The notes beneath the pieces are model-generated. The model ran no database searches, was not told the DNA's origin, and was given only the letters and a program-made list of their open reading frames with translations. Shown here piece by piece: positions 7,597 through 16,013 of a DNA stretch of 64,000 nucleotides. The translations under genes and the position numbers were made by a program. Numbering within the stretch: position 1 is the stretch's first letter; each line of letters starts with the position of its first letter. The DNA comes from Arsenicicoccus sp. oral taxon 190 (GTDB lineage Bacteria > Actinomycetota > Actinomycetes > Actinomycetales > Dermatophilaceae). Where the stretch lies: the NCBI RefSeq assembly GCF_001189535.1, contig NZ_CP012070.1, positions 496,001 to 560,000 on the forward strand, written 5' to 3'.

Positions 7597-9969
7597 ATGC
7601 TGGACGCCGACCCCACCCGGTCCTGCGCCCCCGAGACCGAGCCGACCGTCAACGGTCGGCCGCTCTCGGCCGGAGCCACCGCCGACGAGACCACCCTCGA
7701 CACCATCGCCCAGCGGGTGTTCTGGCTCGCCACCGCCATGATCGACGCCGCCAACCGCGGCCGCCCCAACCTGTCCGGGGTCAAGGTCGGCGGTCACCAG
7801 GCGTCCAGCGCCTCGATGGCCGGGATCATGACCTCGCTGTGGTTCTCCGAGCTCACGGCGCAGGACCGGGTGTCGGTCAAGCCGCACGCCTCGCCGGTGC
7901 TGCACGCCATCAACTACCTGCTCGGCGACCTCGACGAGTCCTACCTGACCCGGCTGCGGGACAAGGGCGGGCTGCAAAGCTACCCGAGCCGGACCAAGGA
8001 CCCCGACCGCGTCGACTTCTCGACCGGGTCCGTGGGCATCGGTGCGACGGCACCGCTGTGGGCCGCAATGAGCCATCGCTACCTGCGCGACCAGCTGCCG
8101 TCGACGCCGCGGGCCGGCCGATTCATCAGCCTGCTCGGCGACGCCGAGCTGGACGAGGGCGCGATCTGGGAGGCGATCACCGACCCCGGGGCGCGTTCCC
8201 TCGGCGAGCTGCTGTGGATCGTCGACCTCAACCGACAGTCGCTGGACCGGGTCATCCCGGACGTGCAGATCGAGCGACTGGTCGGCATGTTCGCCGCCGC
8301 CGACTGGCAGGTGCTGACGTGCAAGGGGGGACACCACACCTCGGCCCTCTTCGACCGGCCGGGTGGGGCGGACCTGCGGCGCCGCATGGATGAGATGCCC
8401 AACGAGGAGTACCAGCGGCTGCTGCGCAGCCACCCCGACGAGCTGCACGACCGGGTCCTCGGCGCGGCGCCGAGCGCGGAGCTGCGGGAGCTGCTCGCCT
8501 CGCTGCCCGCCGTGGAGCTGGCCACGGCCGTGCGCGACCTCGGCGGCCACGACCTCCGCCTGCTGCTCGACACCTACGAGCAGATCGACGACACCCGACC
8601 GACGGTGATCTTCGCCTACACCGTCAAGGGGCGCGGCCTCGCCACCGAGGGACACCCCAACAACCACGCGGCGCAGCTCACCGAGCAGCAGCTGCGCGAG
8701 CTCGCCGACCTCTCGGGCATGTCCCTCGACGCGCCCTGGCAGCGCTTCGAGCCGACCTCGGCCGCCGGCGCCCTCGTGGCCACCACCGCCGCGCGGCTGC
8801 GTCGGGACGAGCCCGAGCAGCACCCGATCACCGGCGTGCCCGACGAGCTGCCCTGGGGGCACAAGGCGGTCACGTCCACGCAGGCGGCCTTCGGGCGGGT
8901 CCTGTCCGACCTGACCCGAGCCGCCCCGGAGGTCGCGCGGCGCGTGGTCACCGTGAGCCCCGACGTCGCGTCCTCCACCAACCTCGGCGGGTGGATCAAC
9001 AAGACCGGCGTCTGGTCGGTCGGCGAGCGGCACGACTGGTTCGCCGACGACGCCGAGCGCGTCCTGCGCTGGACCGAGGGGTCCCGCGGGCAGCACATCG
9101 AGCTGGGCATCGCCGAGACCAACCTGGTCGGGCTGGCCGCCGAGCTCGGGGCGACGTGGAGCCGCTGGGGGCAGCCGCTCATCCCGATCGCCACCCTCTA
9201 CGACCCCTTCGTCGGGCGCGCGCTCGAGCCCTGGGCGTTCGGCGTCTACGCAGGCGGTCAGTCGATCCTCGTCGGCACTCCCTCGGGCGTCACCCTCGCC
9301 CCGGAGGGTGGGGCACACCAATCGATCACGACCCCGTCGATCGGCCTGGAGCAGCCCGGCGTCACGGCCTGGGAGCCGGCCTTCGCGCAGGACCTCGAGT
9401 GGTGCCTGCTGCGGGCCATGTCCCGGATCGGATGCCCCGACGGGCGATCGGCCTACTTCCGGCTCTCGACCCGACCCGTCGAACAGTCGCTCGCGGCCCT
9501 GCCGCAGGACCCGGCGCTGCGCGAGCTGCGCCGCCGACACGCCGTCGCCGGCGGCTACCGCCTGCGCAGCCCGCACGGCGAGGCCGTCACCCTCGTCGGG
9601 GTCGGCGCCATGATGACGGAGGTGCTCGAGGCGGCCGACCGGCTCGAGGCCGCGGGCATCGCCGCCGGCGTCGTCTGCCTGACCAGCCCCGACCTCGTCT
9701 TCGCCGCCGCCCAGGCCCGCGACGACGTGACGGGCGGCAACGCCGCGATCCTCGACGTCCTGCTCCCCCGCGACCGCCCCGCACCCCTGGTGACGGCGCT
9801 CGACGGGCACCCGCACACCCTCGCCTTCCTGGCCGGCGTGCGCGGCGACCGCACCCGCAACCTCGGGGTGACGGACTTCGGGCAGTCCTCCAGCGTGGAG
9901 GGCGCCTACGCCCTGCACGGCATCGACGCCGACCACATCGTGCGCGCGGCAGCGGCGCTCGCACGCTGA
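7597..9969 (+). CDS. AceE-like 2-oxo acid dehydrogenase E1 component (transketolase family), probably acting on 2-oxobutyrate
   Basis: 790 residues, homologous to the homodimeric pyruvate dehydrogenase E1 (AceE, about 890 residues) but shorter. The thiamine-diphosphate/Mg site is GDAELDEG (about 182-189) with DLNRQSLD 20 residues later, matching GDGEMDEP and NLQRLDG of AceE. The upstream segments GGHQASSASMAG and LQSYPSRTKDP also correspond to AceE. The middle has a pyrimidine-binding domain with HIELGIAETNLVGLAAELG, and the end is a transketolase C-terminal domain. It starts 3 bases after acdS, whose product is 2-oxobutyrate, so the likely substrate is that acid. No E2 or E3 gene is nearby, so it must borrow them or use another acceptor. 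Family confident, substrate inferred. Confidence 0.8.
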   Translation: MLDADPTRSCAPETEPTVNGRPLSAGATADETTLDTIAQRVFWLATAMIDAANRGRPNLSGVKVGGHQASSASMAGIMTSLWFSELTAQDRVSVKPHASPVLHAINYLLGDLDESYLTRLRDKGGLQSYPSRTKDPDRVDFSTGSVGIGATAPLWAAMSHRYLRDQLPSTPRAGRFISLLGDAELDEGAIWEAITDPGARSLGELLWIVDLNRQSLDRVIPDVQIERLVGMFAAADWQVLTCKGGHHTSALFDRPGGADLRRRMDEMPNEEYQRLLRSHPDELHDRVLGAAPSAELRELLASLPAVELATAVRDLGGHDLRLLLDTYEQIDDTRPTVIFAYTVKGRGLATEGHPNNHAAQLTEQQLRELADLSGMSLDAPWQRFEPTSAAGALVATTAARLRRDEPEQHPITGVPDELPWGHKAVTSTQAAFGRVLSDLTRAAPEVARRVVTVSPDVASSTNLGGWINKTGVWSVGERHDWFADDAERVLRWTEGSRGQHIELGIAETNLVGLAAELGATWSRWGQPLIPIATLYDPFVGRALEPWAFGVYAGGQSILVGTPSGVTLAPEGGAHQSITTPSIGLEQPGVTAWEPAFAQDLEWCLLRAMSRIGCPDGRSAYFRLSTRPVEQSLAALPQDPALRELRRRHAVAGGYRLRSPHGEAVTLVGVGAMMTEVLEAADRLEAAGIAAGVVCLTSPDLVFAAAQARDDVTGGNAAILDVLLPRDRPAPLVTALDGHPHTLAFLAGVRGDRTRNLGVTDFGQSSSVEGAYALHGIDADHIVRAAAALAR

Positions 9970-10085
9970 CCACGGCCGTCACCGCCCCGAGACGGCGCGT
10001 CCGCTCGGGGCGGGGAGGTGGGCCACGGTCGGTCTCGGCATACGTGCCCGACCGCGCTGGTGCGCCGACTACCCTAAGGGGGACC

Positions 10086-11462
10086 GTGACCACCATCGTT
10101 GCTGATCTCCTCGCCTCCCTGCCCGTCGACAGGGTGATGACCGACCCGGACGCGATGGTCGCCTACGCGCGCGACCAGGCCGAGTGGGGCGCGTGGGGCG
10201 CGCCGTCGGCCGTGGTGCGCGCCCGCTCGACCGACGAGGTGCAGGCGACCGTCCGCGCGTGCCTGCAGCACGGCACCCCGATCGTCGCGCGTGGCGCCGG
10301 GACCGGGCTCTCCGGCGCCGCCAACGCCGAGGCCGGCTGGGTCGTGCTCAGCCTGGAGCGCATGGACCAGGTCCTGGAGGTCAACACCCTGGACCGGCTC
10401 GCCGTGGTCCAGCCCGGCGTCATCAACGACCAGCTGCGCGCCGCCGCGGCCGAGCACGGCCTCTGGTATCCCCCGGACCCGGGCAGCGCCCCCTGGTCCA
10501 CCATCGGCGGCAACGTCGCCACCAATGCCGGTGGCATGTGCTGCGTCAAGTATGGCGTCACCCGCGACTACGTGCTCGCGCTCGAGGTGGTGACCGGCAC
10601 CGGGGAGGTCGTCCGCGTGGGCCGGCGCACCGCCAAGGGCGTCGTGGGCTACGACCTGGTCGGGCTGCTGACCGGCTCGGAGGGCACGCTCGGCATCATC
10701 ACCGAGGTCACCGTGCGGCTGCGGCCTGCGCGCGAGCCGGAGCGGACGGTGGCCGGGTTCTTCCCCGACCTGCTGTCCGCCGGACGCGCCGTCACCGCCG
10801 TGGCCGAGGCGGGGCTGACGCCGTCGCTGCTGGAGCTCATGGACCGCACCCTGCTCCAGGCCGTCGACGACTGGAAGCACATGGGGTTGACGACCGAGGC
10901 CGACACCATGCTCCTCGGCCGCATCGACACCCCCGGCGAGTGCGGCGACGCGGAGGCGGAGGCGATGGCCGAGGTGTTCCGGGCCGCCGGGGCGGTCGAC
11001 GCCGCAGTGGCCGAGGACGAGGAGGAGGGCGAGCTGCTCTTCGCCGCGCGCCGGCTCGCCTACCCCGCCGCCGAGCGGCTCGGCACGATCCTCACCGAGG
11101 ACGTGTGCGTGCCCAAGGACCAGGTCGTGCCGATGCTGGAGCGCATCCAGGAGATCGGCCGCCGCCACGGCACCACGATCGCCAACGCCGCCCACGCCGG
11201 CGACGGCAACCTGCACCCGCTGCTCGTGACCGAGCCCGGCAACACCGAGCAGCTCGACCGGGCGCACCACGCCTTCGGGGAGATCATCGCGGCCTGCCTC
11301 GAGCTCGGCGGCACCATCTCCGGCGAGCACGGCGTGGGGACCCTCAAGCGGGACGGGCTGCACGCCGAGCTGGGCGAGCCGGTCGTGGAGCTGCACCGGG
11401 CGATCAAGTCGGCGCTGGACCCGCACGGGATCATGAACCCCGGCAAGGTCTTCCGCCCCTAG
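10086..11462 (+). CDS. FAD-linked oxidase, GlcD/D-lactate dehydrogenase family
   Basis: 458 residues from a GTG with AAGGGGGA just upstream. The N-terminal PCMH-type FAD domain has VARGAGTGLSGAAN and GGNVATNAGGMCCVKYG. The C-terminal FAD-oxidase domain has the catalytic segment HAGDGNLHPLL and SGEHGVGTLKRDG. Members oxidise 2-hydroxy acids (glycolate, D-lactate, D-2-hydroxyglutarate) and pass electrons to quinone or a partner. The gene lies 116 bases after the E1-like gene on the same strand, so it may be in the same unit or have its own promoter (TACCCT at 10070-10075). No GlcE/GlcF partners are present, so a single-subunit D-lactate/2-hydroxyacid dehydrogenase is the more likely form. Confidence 0.82.
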   Translation: MTTIVADLLASLPVDRVMTDPDAMVAYARDQAEWGAWGAPSAVVRARSTDEVQATVRACLQHGTPIVARGAGTGLSGAANAEAGWVVLSLERMDQVLEVNTLDRLAVVQPGVINDQLRAAAAEHGLWYPPDPGSAPWSTIGGNVATNAGGMCCVKYGVTRDYVLALEVVTGTGEVVRVGRRTAKGVVGYDLVGLLTGSEGTLGIITEVTVRLRPAREPERTVAGFFPDLLSAGRAVTAVAEAGLTPSLLELMDRTLLQAVDDWKHMGLTTEADTMLLGRIDTPGECGDAEAEAMAEVFRAAGAVDAAVAEDEEEGELLFAARRLAYPAAERLGTILTEDVCVPKDQVVPMLERIQEIGRRHGTTIANAAHAGDGNLHPLLVTEPGNTEQLDRAHHAFGEIIAACLELGGTISGEHGVGTLKRDGLHAELGEPVVELHRAIKSALDPHGIMNPGKVFRP

Positions 11463-11474
11463 GCCGACCCGGGG

Positions 11475-12215
11475 TCAGGCCTCGTCGAAGACCTGCAGCA
11501 GCGCCTCCCAGTGCCGCGCGGTGGCGCCCTCGTCGTAGGCCGGGAGGTCGCTCATCGTGAACCCGTGCGCCGCGGGGTAGATCTCGCCCTCGTAGTCGCA
11601 GTCCGCCTCCTCCGCGGCCAGCCGCAGCCGCTCGATGTCGTCCCGGGTCATGGACGCGTCCTCGTCGGCGAACCCGAAGTACAGCCTCGCCTCGACGTCG
11701 GGCAGCAGCAGGTGCGGGCTGTCCGGCCGGTCGGTCACGAGCCGCCCCGCGTGGAAGCCGCACACCACCGCGACGTCGTCCGGGCACTGCGCGGCCAGAC
11801 GCAGCCCGAGCCCGCCGCCCATGCAGTAGCCGACCACCCGGACGTCCTCCTCCGTCGCACCCGGCAGCTCCGACAGCTGCGTCAGGTAGGCCGGCCCGTC
11901 CACCCGCCAGAGGTCGGGCGTCAGGCTCGTCAGCAGCCGGTCGATGACCGCGCGCCGCTCCTGCTCGCGCCCCGGAGACAGCAGCCGTATGTCGAACAGG
12001 GGTTGCCGGCCGGCCCGGTAGTAGACGTTGGGCGCGAGCACCAGGTAGCCGTCGTCGGCCAGGCGCTCCGCCATCTCGCGGAGGCGGGGGCGCAGCCCGA
12101 TGGCGTCCATGATCATCAGCACCGGCGGGTGCGGTCCGTCCTCGGCGGGGCGGGCGAGATATGCGTCGCACACCCCGTCGGGCATGGGCAGGTCGAGCTG
12201 CTCGAACATGGCCAT
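11475..12215 (-). CDS. Dienelactone hydrolase family protein
   Basis: 246 residues, an alpha/beta hydrolase of the usual dienelactone-hydrolase size. The nucleophile elbow is GYCMGGG, with Cys as in true dienelactone hydrolases. The acid follows in GFADEDASM and the histidine in PAAHGFTM. Substrates in the family include carboxymethylenebutenolide and other activated esters or lactones. No aromatic ring-cleavage genes are nearby, so the physiological substrate is unknown. It converges with the GlcD gene, with 12 bases between stops, and stands 53 bases downstream of the CitE-like gene on the same strand, so it may be the last gene of that run. Confidence 0.85.
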   Translation of the reverse strand: MAMFEQLDLPMPDGVCDAYLARPAEDGPHPPVLMIMDAIGLRPRLREMAERLADDGYLVLAPNVYYRAGRQPLFDIRLLSPGREQERRAVIDRLLTSLTPDLWRVDGPAYLTQLSELPGATEEDVRVVGYCMGGGLGLRLAAQCPDDVAVVCGFHAGRLVTDRPDSPHLLLPDVEARLYFGFADEDASMTRDDIERLRLAAEEADCDYEGEIYPAAHGFTMSDLPAYDEGATARHWEALLQVFDEA

Positions 12216-12268
12216 GCGGACACCCTGTCACGGGCTGCCCCCCGCGGCACCTCCGCGGCGCCTCCGCG

Positions 12269-13150
12269 CTAGGTGGCGTCGGCCTCCAGAGCGGTGATGG
12301 CCTCGTGCATCGTCAGGACGCGCTGGGCGGACTCGACGTGGAGGTTCTCGATCATCTTGCCGTTGTAGGTCACGACGCCGGAGCCCTGGCCGTCCTCCCA
12401 GGCCCGTAGGATGCCGCGGGCGTCCTCGACGGCCTGCTCGGAGGGGGCGAAGGCCTCGTTGGCCCCCGCGACCTGACCCGGGTGGATCAGCGTCTTGCCG
12501 TCGAAGCCCAGCTGCCGGCCCTGGGTGCACTCGGCGAGGAAGCCGTCGGTGTCCTTCACGTCGTTGTAGACGCCGTCGAGGATCGCCTTGCCGGCCGCGC
12601 GGGCGCCCAGCAGGGCCAGCCCGAGCCCGGCGAGGAGCGGCTGGCGGCCGGGCACGTGCTCGGCATACAGCTCCTTGACCAGGTCGTTGGTCCCCATCAC
12701 GAGCACGCTGAGCCGCTCGGACGCGGAGGCGATCTCCTCGACGCGCAGCATCGCGCCCGGGGTCTCGACCATGGCCCACAGGGTGGTCCGCTCGGGCGCA
12801 CCGGCTGCCTCCATCGCGGCCACGAGCGTGCGCACCTCGTCGGCCGAGCCGACCTTGGGCACCACGATCGCGTCGGGCCCGGCCGCGGCAGCGGCGCGCA
12901 GGTCCTCGTCGTGCCAGGGCGTGCCGATGCCGTTGATCCGGATCGTCAGCTCGCGACGGCCGTAGTCCCCCGACCGCACCGCGGCGCACGCGGCCTCGCG
13001 TGCCGCCCCCTTGGCGTCGGGCGCGACGGCGTCCTCGAGGTCGAGGATCAGCGCGTCGCACCGGATCGTCCTGGCCTTCTCTAGCGCGCGGGCGTTGGAC
13101 GAGGGCATGTAGAGGACCGAGCGGCGGGGGCGGAAGGTGGTGTCAGACAT
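12269..13150 (-). CDS. HpcH/HpaI aldolase, CitE-like (citramalyl/malyl-CoA lyase type)
   Basis: 293 residues. It starts RRSVLYMPSSNARALEKART, the standard CitE opening, and has DALILDLEDAV (Mg and substrate Asp/Glu), the arginine of IRINGIGTPW, VPKVGSADEV and WAMVETPGAML. These residues bind Mg and cleave acyl-CoA such as citramalyl-CoA, malyl-CoA or beta-methylmalyl-CoA to a 2-oxo or glyoxylate product and a short acyl-CoA. Stand-alone CitE proteins without CitD/CitF, as here, are not parts of citrate lyase. The gene lies 6 bases after a second lyase gene and is surely co-transcribed with it. Exact substrate unknown. Confidence 0.82.
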   Translation of the reverse strand: MSDTTFRPRRSVLYMPSSNARALEKARTIRCDALILDLEDAVAPDAKGAAREAACAAVRSGDYGRRELTIRINGIGTPWHDEDLRAAAAAGPDAIVVPKVGSADEVRTLVAAMEAAGAPERTTLWAMVETPGAMLRVEEIASASERLSVLVMGTNDLVKELYAEHVPGRQPLLAGLGLALLGARAAGKAILDGVYNDVKDTDGFLAECTQGRQLGFDGKTLIHPGQVAGANEAFAPSEQAVEDARGILRAWEDGQGSGVVTYNGKMIENLHVESAQRVLTMHEAITALEADAT

Positions 13151-13156
13151 CGTCGC

Positions 13157-14248
13157 TCACTCCCCGCTCGTCGAGGCGGCGCGGGCGTCGGCATACGCGC
13201 TCCGGAGATCGGGGTCGATTGCGGCGAGCTGCTCGGCCAGCTCGACCAGGACCAGGCACTGCTTGAGCGACGCGTCGTCCTCCATCTTGCCGTCGACCAT
13301 CACCGCGCCGGTGCCATCGCCCATGGCCTCCTTGACCTGGTAGGCGTGGGCGATGTCCTCGACGGACGGGCTGAAGACGCGCTTGGCGATGTCGATCTGC
13401 TTGGGGTGCAGGGTCCAGGTGCCCACGCACCCGAGCAGGAAGGCGTTGCGGAACTGGTCCTCGCAGGCCACGACGTCGGTGATGTCCCCGAACGGCCCGT
13501 AGTAGGCGTAGATGCCGTGCATCGCGCACGCGTCGACCATGCGCGCGATCGTGTAGTGCCACAGGTCCTGCTGGTAGGTCGAGCGGTCGGCGTCGATCTG
13601 CGAGGTGCCGTCGGCGCCGCGGGGCGGGTCCTGCCGCACGAGGTAACCGGGGTGGCCGCCCCCGACGCGGGTGGTCTTCATGCGGCGGTCGGCGGCCAGG
13701 TCGGCGGGGCCGAGGGAGATGCCCTGCATGCGCGGGGAGGCGCCGGCGATCTCCTCGACGTTGCCCATGCCGCGGGCGGTCTCGAGGATCGCGTGGACGA
13801 GGATCGGGCGCTGCAGCCCGGCCTTGGCCTCGAGCTGGGCGAGGAGCCGGTCGACGTAGTGGATGTCCTCGGCGCCCTGCACCTTGGGGATCATCACGAC
13901 GTCGAGCTGATGCCCGATCTCGGTGACCAGCGTCGTCACGTCGTCGAGGAACCAGGGCGAGTCGAGGGCGTTGAGCCGCGTCCACAGCTGGGTGGGCCCG
14001 AAGTCGGTCGCCCGGGCGATGTCGACCAGTCCCTGGCGGGCGGCCTCCTTGTTGTCCGCCTTGATGGCGTCCTCGAGGTTGCCGAGGAGGACGTCGACCT
14101 GGCCGACCATGGCCGGGACCTTGGCCGCCATCTTGGCGTTGCTCGGGTCGAAGAAGTGGATCGCCCGCGACGGTCGGGCCGGGATCTCCCGCAGGGGGGC
14201 CGGGGCACCCACGGCGAGGGGGGCGAAGAAGTCCTTGGCGCTGCGCAT
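13157..14248 (-). CDS. HpcH/HpaI aldolase, malyl-CoA lyase-like
   Basis: 363 residues with the start taken at 14246-14248 (MRSAKDFFAPL); another ATG at 14276-14278 is possible and neither has a convincing ribosome site. Motifs: SRAIHFFDPSN, LLGNLEDAIKADNKEAAR (metal Glu/Asp), RLNALDSPWF, VMIPKVQGAED, HAILETARGMGNVEEIAGAS and GTWTLHPKQIDIAK. This longer class resembles L-malyl-CoA/beta-methylmalyl-CoA lyases, which cleave malyl-CoA to acetyl-CoA and glyoxylate. It is the first gene of the pair with the CitE-like gene. Two distinct lyases in tandem suggest a short acyl-CoA degradation or assimilation route feeding glyoxylate and acetyl-CoA. Confidence 0.8.
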   Translation of the reverse strand: MRSAKDFFAPLAVGAPAPLREIPARPSRAIHFFDPSNAKMAAKVPAMVGQVDVLLGNLEDAIKADNKEAARQGLVDIARATDFGPTQLWTRLNALDSPWFLDDVTTLVTEIGHQLDVVMIPKVQGAEDIHYVDRLLAQLEAKAGLQRPILVHAILETARGMGNVEEIAGASPRMQGISLGPADLAADRRMKTTRVGGGHPGYLVRQDPPRGADGTSQIDADRSTYQQDLWHYTIARMVDACAMHGIYAYYGPFGDITDVVACEDQFRNAFLLGCVGTWTLHPKQIDIAKRVFSPSVEDIAHAYQVKEAMGDGTGAVMVDGKMEDDASLKQCLVLVELAEQLAAIDPDLRSAYADARAASTSGE

Positions 14249-14363
14249 GACGCGGACGCTAGCAGCGAGGACCGACATGCCGGTATGACGGGCGCCACTG
14301 CCCGCCGTGCGCCCGACCCGCGCGCCGGTGCGGGCCGGCCGAGGGCCTGTCGGCGCCACCGCC

Positions 14364-14369
14364 TATCCT
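14364..14369 (+). promoter_or_regulatory. -10 element of the dsbA-like/ccdA unit
   Basis: TATCCT lies 33 bases upstream of the start of the DsbA-like gene, with GGGGAGG as ribosome site between them. The same hexamer precedes the tRNA-Pro gene at 48715. No good -35 box is visible. Confidence 0.4.
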
Positions 14370-14401
14370 GTGGACTGCCATCGACCGGGGAGGCTCCAGA
14401 C

Positions 14402-15142
14402 ATGTCCAGCGCGTCCACGCGCAGCCGCGAGGTCACGGTGCTCGCCGTGCTGCTCGCGGTGGCCGTCGTCATCATCGGGATGCTGCTGATGCGCCCGCCG
14501 GCCGCGGCGCCGGGCGCCGGCGCGACGGCGACCGCACCCTCGTCGGGTGCGCCGTCGACCGGCACTCCCGCCACGCCAGGCAAGGTCAAGGACACCGCCC
14601 GCCGGCAGCCCGGCGACCCCATGGCCCTCGGCCGGGTCGACGCGCCGGTCGTGATGGTGGAGTACGCCGACTACGCCTGCCCCTTCTGCGCGAAGTTCGC
14701 GGTCGAGACCCAGCCCGAGCTGGTGCGACGCTACGTCGACCGCGGGGTCCTGCGGATCGAGTGGCACGACCTGGTGATCTTCGGGGAGAAGTCGCAGCGG
14801 GCCGCGCAGGCCGCCCGCGCCGCCGCGCAGCAGGGGCGGTTCTGGCAGTTCCACGACGCGCTCTTCCGGGCGTCCCCGACCTCGGGCCACCCCGACCTCA
14901 CCGACGACAGGCTGCTCGGGTTCGCCCGCGAGGCCGGGGTCCCGGACCTGCCGCGCTACCAGCGCGACCTGGCCTCCGGCGCCGTCGCCGAGGCGGTGAG
15001 CGCGGAGACGCAGGTGGCCCAGCAGCTCGGTGCGTCCAGCACCCCGGTCTTCGTCATCAACGGCACCCCGGTGGTCGGCGCGCAGCCGCTGGAGGCCTTC
15101 GTCCAGGTCATCGACCGGGCGGCCGCCGCAGCGCAGCGGTGA
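14402..15142 (+). CDS. DsbA-family thiol oxidoreductase, membrane-anchored
   Basis: 246 residues. Residues 10-30 are a hydrophobic signal anchor (VTVLAVLLAVAVVIIGMLL), followed by an Ala/Pro/Thr/Ser-rich spacer to about 65. A thioredoxin-fold domain with an inserted helical part carries the active site CPFC in EYADYACPFCAKF, and the cis-Pro loop is SSTPVFVING. The domain therefore lies outside the cytoplasmic membrane and forms or isomerises disulfides in exported proteins. It ends 9 bases before a CcdA-like gene, which probably keeps it in its working redox state. Which exported proteins it serves is not shown; MarP and the penicillin-binding protein elsewhere in the window are candidates by inference only. 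Confidence 0.88.
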   Translation: MSSASTRSREVTVLAVLLAVAVVIIGMLLMRPPAAAPGAGATATAPSSGAPSTGTPATPGKVKDTARRQPGDPMALGRVDAPVVMVEYADYACPFCAKFAVETQPELVRRYVDRGVLRIEWHDLVIFGEKSQRAAQAARAAAQQGRFWQFHDALFRASPTSGHPDLTDDRLLGFAREAGVPDLPRYQRDLASGAVAEAVSAETQVAQQLGASSTPVFVINGTPVVGAQPLEAFVQVIDRAAAAAQR

Positions 15143-15151
15143 GCCCCGCCC

Positions 15152-15973
15152 GTGGGTGACGTCGGGCTCCTCGGGGCACTGCTCGGCGGGGTGCTGTCCC
15201 TGGTGAGCCCCTGCTCGGCGCTGCTGCTCCCCTCCTTCTTCGCCCTGGCCTTCGAGCAGCCGCTGGTGCTGCTGCGCCGGGTCGCGGCGTTCTACCTGGG
15301 CCTCGTGCTGGTGCTCGCCCCGCTCGGCGCGGGGGTCGGCGCCGTGGGGTCGCTGCTCACGGTCCACCGCACCACCGCCACGCGGGTCGGCGGGCTGGTG
15401 GTCATCGCCCTCGGCGTCGTCCTGGCGCTGGGTGGCGGCTTCGAGCTCGGGGCGGCGCAGCGCGCCAAGGGGCGGTTGCGGCTCGGGTCCGCCCTGTCCG
15501 TGGTGGCGCTCGGCGCGGTCTACGGCCTGTCCGGCTTCTGCTCCGGGCCGCTGCTGGGGTCGATCCTGACGATCTCGCTGGCGGGCGGGTCGGCGGCATA
15601 CGGCGCGGTGCTCATGGCCACCTATGCGGCCGGCATGACGCTCCCCCTCGCCCTGCTCGCCCTGCTGTGGGACCGCGCGGGGCTGCGCGACCGGCGGTGG
15701 CTGCGGGGTCGGCCGATCACCGTCGGGCCGCTGCGCACCCACACCACCAGCCTGCTGACCGGCGCGGTGTTCGTCGGGATCGGCCTGCTCTTCCTGCTGA
15801 GCGACGGCACGACCACGCTGCCTGCCCTCACCGACACCGGCACCCAGCTGGCGTGGCAGACCCGCATCCAGACCTGGCAGGCCCAGGTCGGGGACCTGGG
15901 CCTGCTGCTGGCGCTCGTGGTGGCCGCGATCGTCGTGCTCGCGGTGCGGGTGCTGCGACGCCGCGAGGGCTGA
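15152..15973 (+). CDS. CcdA/DsbD-like membrane thiol transporter
   Basis: 273 residues with about six transmembrane helices. Two conserved cysteines lie in helices 1 and 4: LVSPCSALLLPSF and LSGFCSGPLLGS. This is the CcdA pattern, in which the pair carries reducing power across the membrane. The start is a GTG 9 bases after the DsbA-like stop, so the two genes form an operon. It could serve cytochrome c maturation, but no ResB/ResC-like genes are present, so a role in re-reducing the adjacent DsbA-like protein is at least as likely. Confidence 0.8.
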   Translation: MGDVGLLGALLGGVLSLVSPCSALLLPSFFALAFEQPLVLLRRVAAFYLGLVLVLAPLGAGVGAVGSLLTVHRTTATRVGGLVVIALGVVLALGGGFELGAAQRAKGRLRLGSALSVVALGAVYGLSGFCSGPLLGSILTISLAGGSAAYGAVLMATYAAGMTLPLALLALLWDRAGLRDRRWLRGRPITVGPLRTHTTSLLTGAVFVGIGLLFLLSDGTTTLPALTDTGTQLAWQTRIQTWQAQVGDLGLLLALVVAAIVVLAVRVLRRREG

Positions 15974-16013
15974 GCGCGCCGCTGGCGCGGCGGCCCGGGT
16001 GGCCCGGGACGGG

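Noticed and set aside
6082..9936. A 1,284-codon open frame on the minus strand
   Set aside because: It is the antisense of acdS and the E1-like gene, is rich in Gly/Arg/Ala with no domain, and exists only because high G+C suppresses stop codons. The plus-strand frames have clear family motifs.
12269..13150. Citrate lyase beta subunit
   Set aside because: No citD, citF, citC or citG gene is present. The stand-alone CitE-like protein next to a malyl-CoA-lyase-like gene suggests an acyl-CoA lyase.
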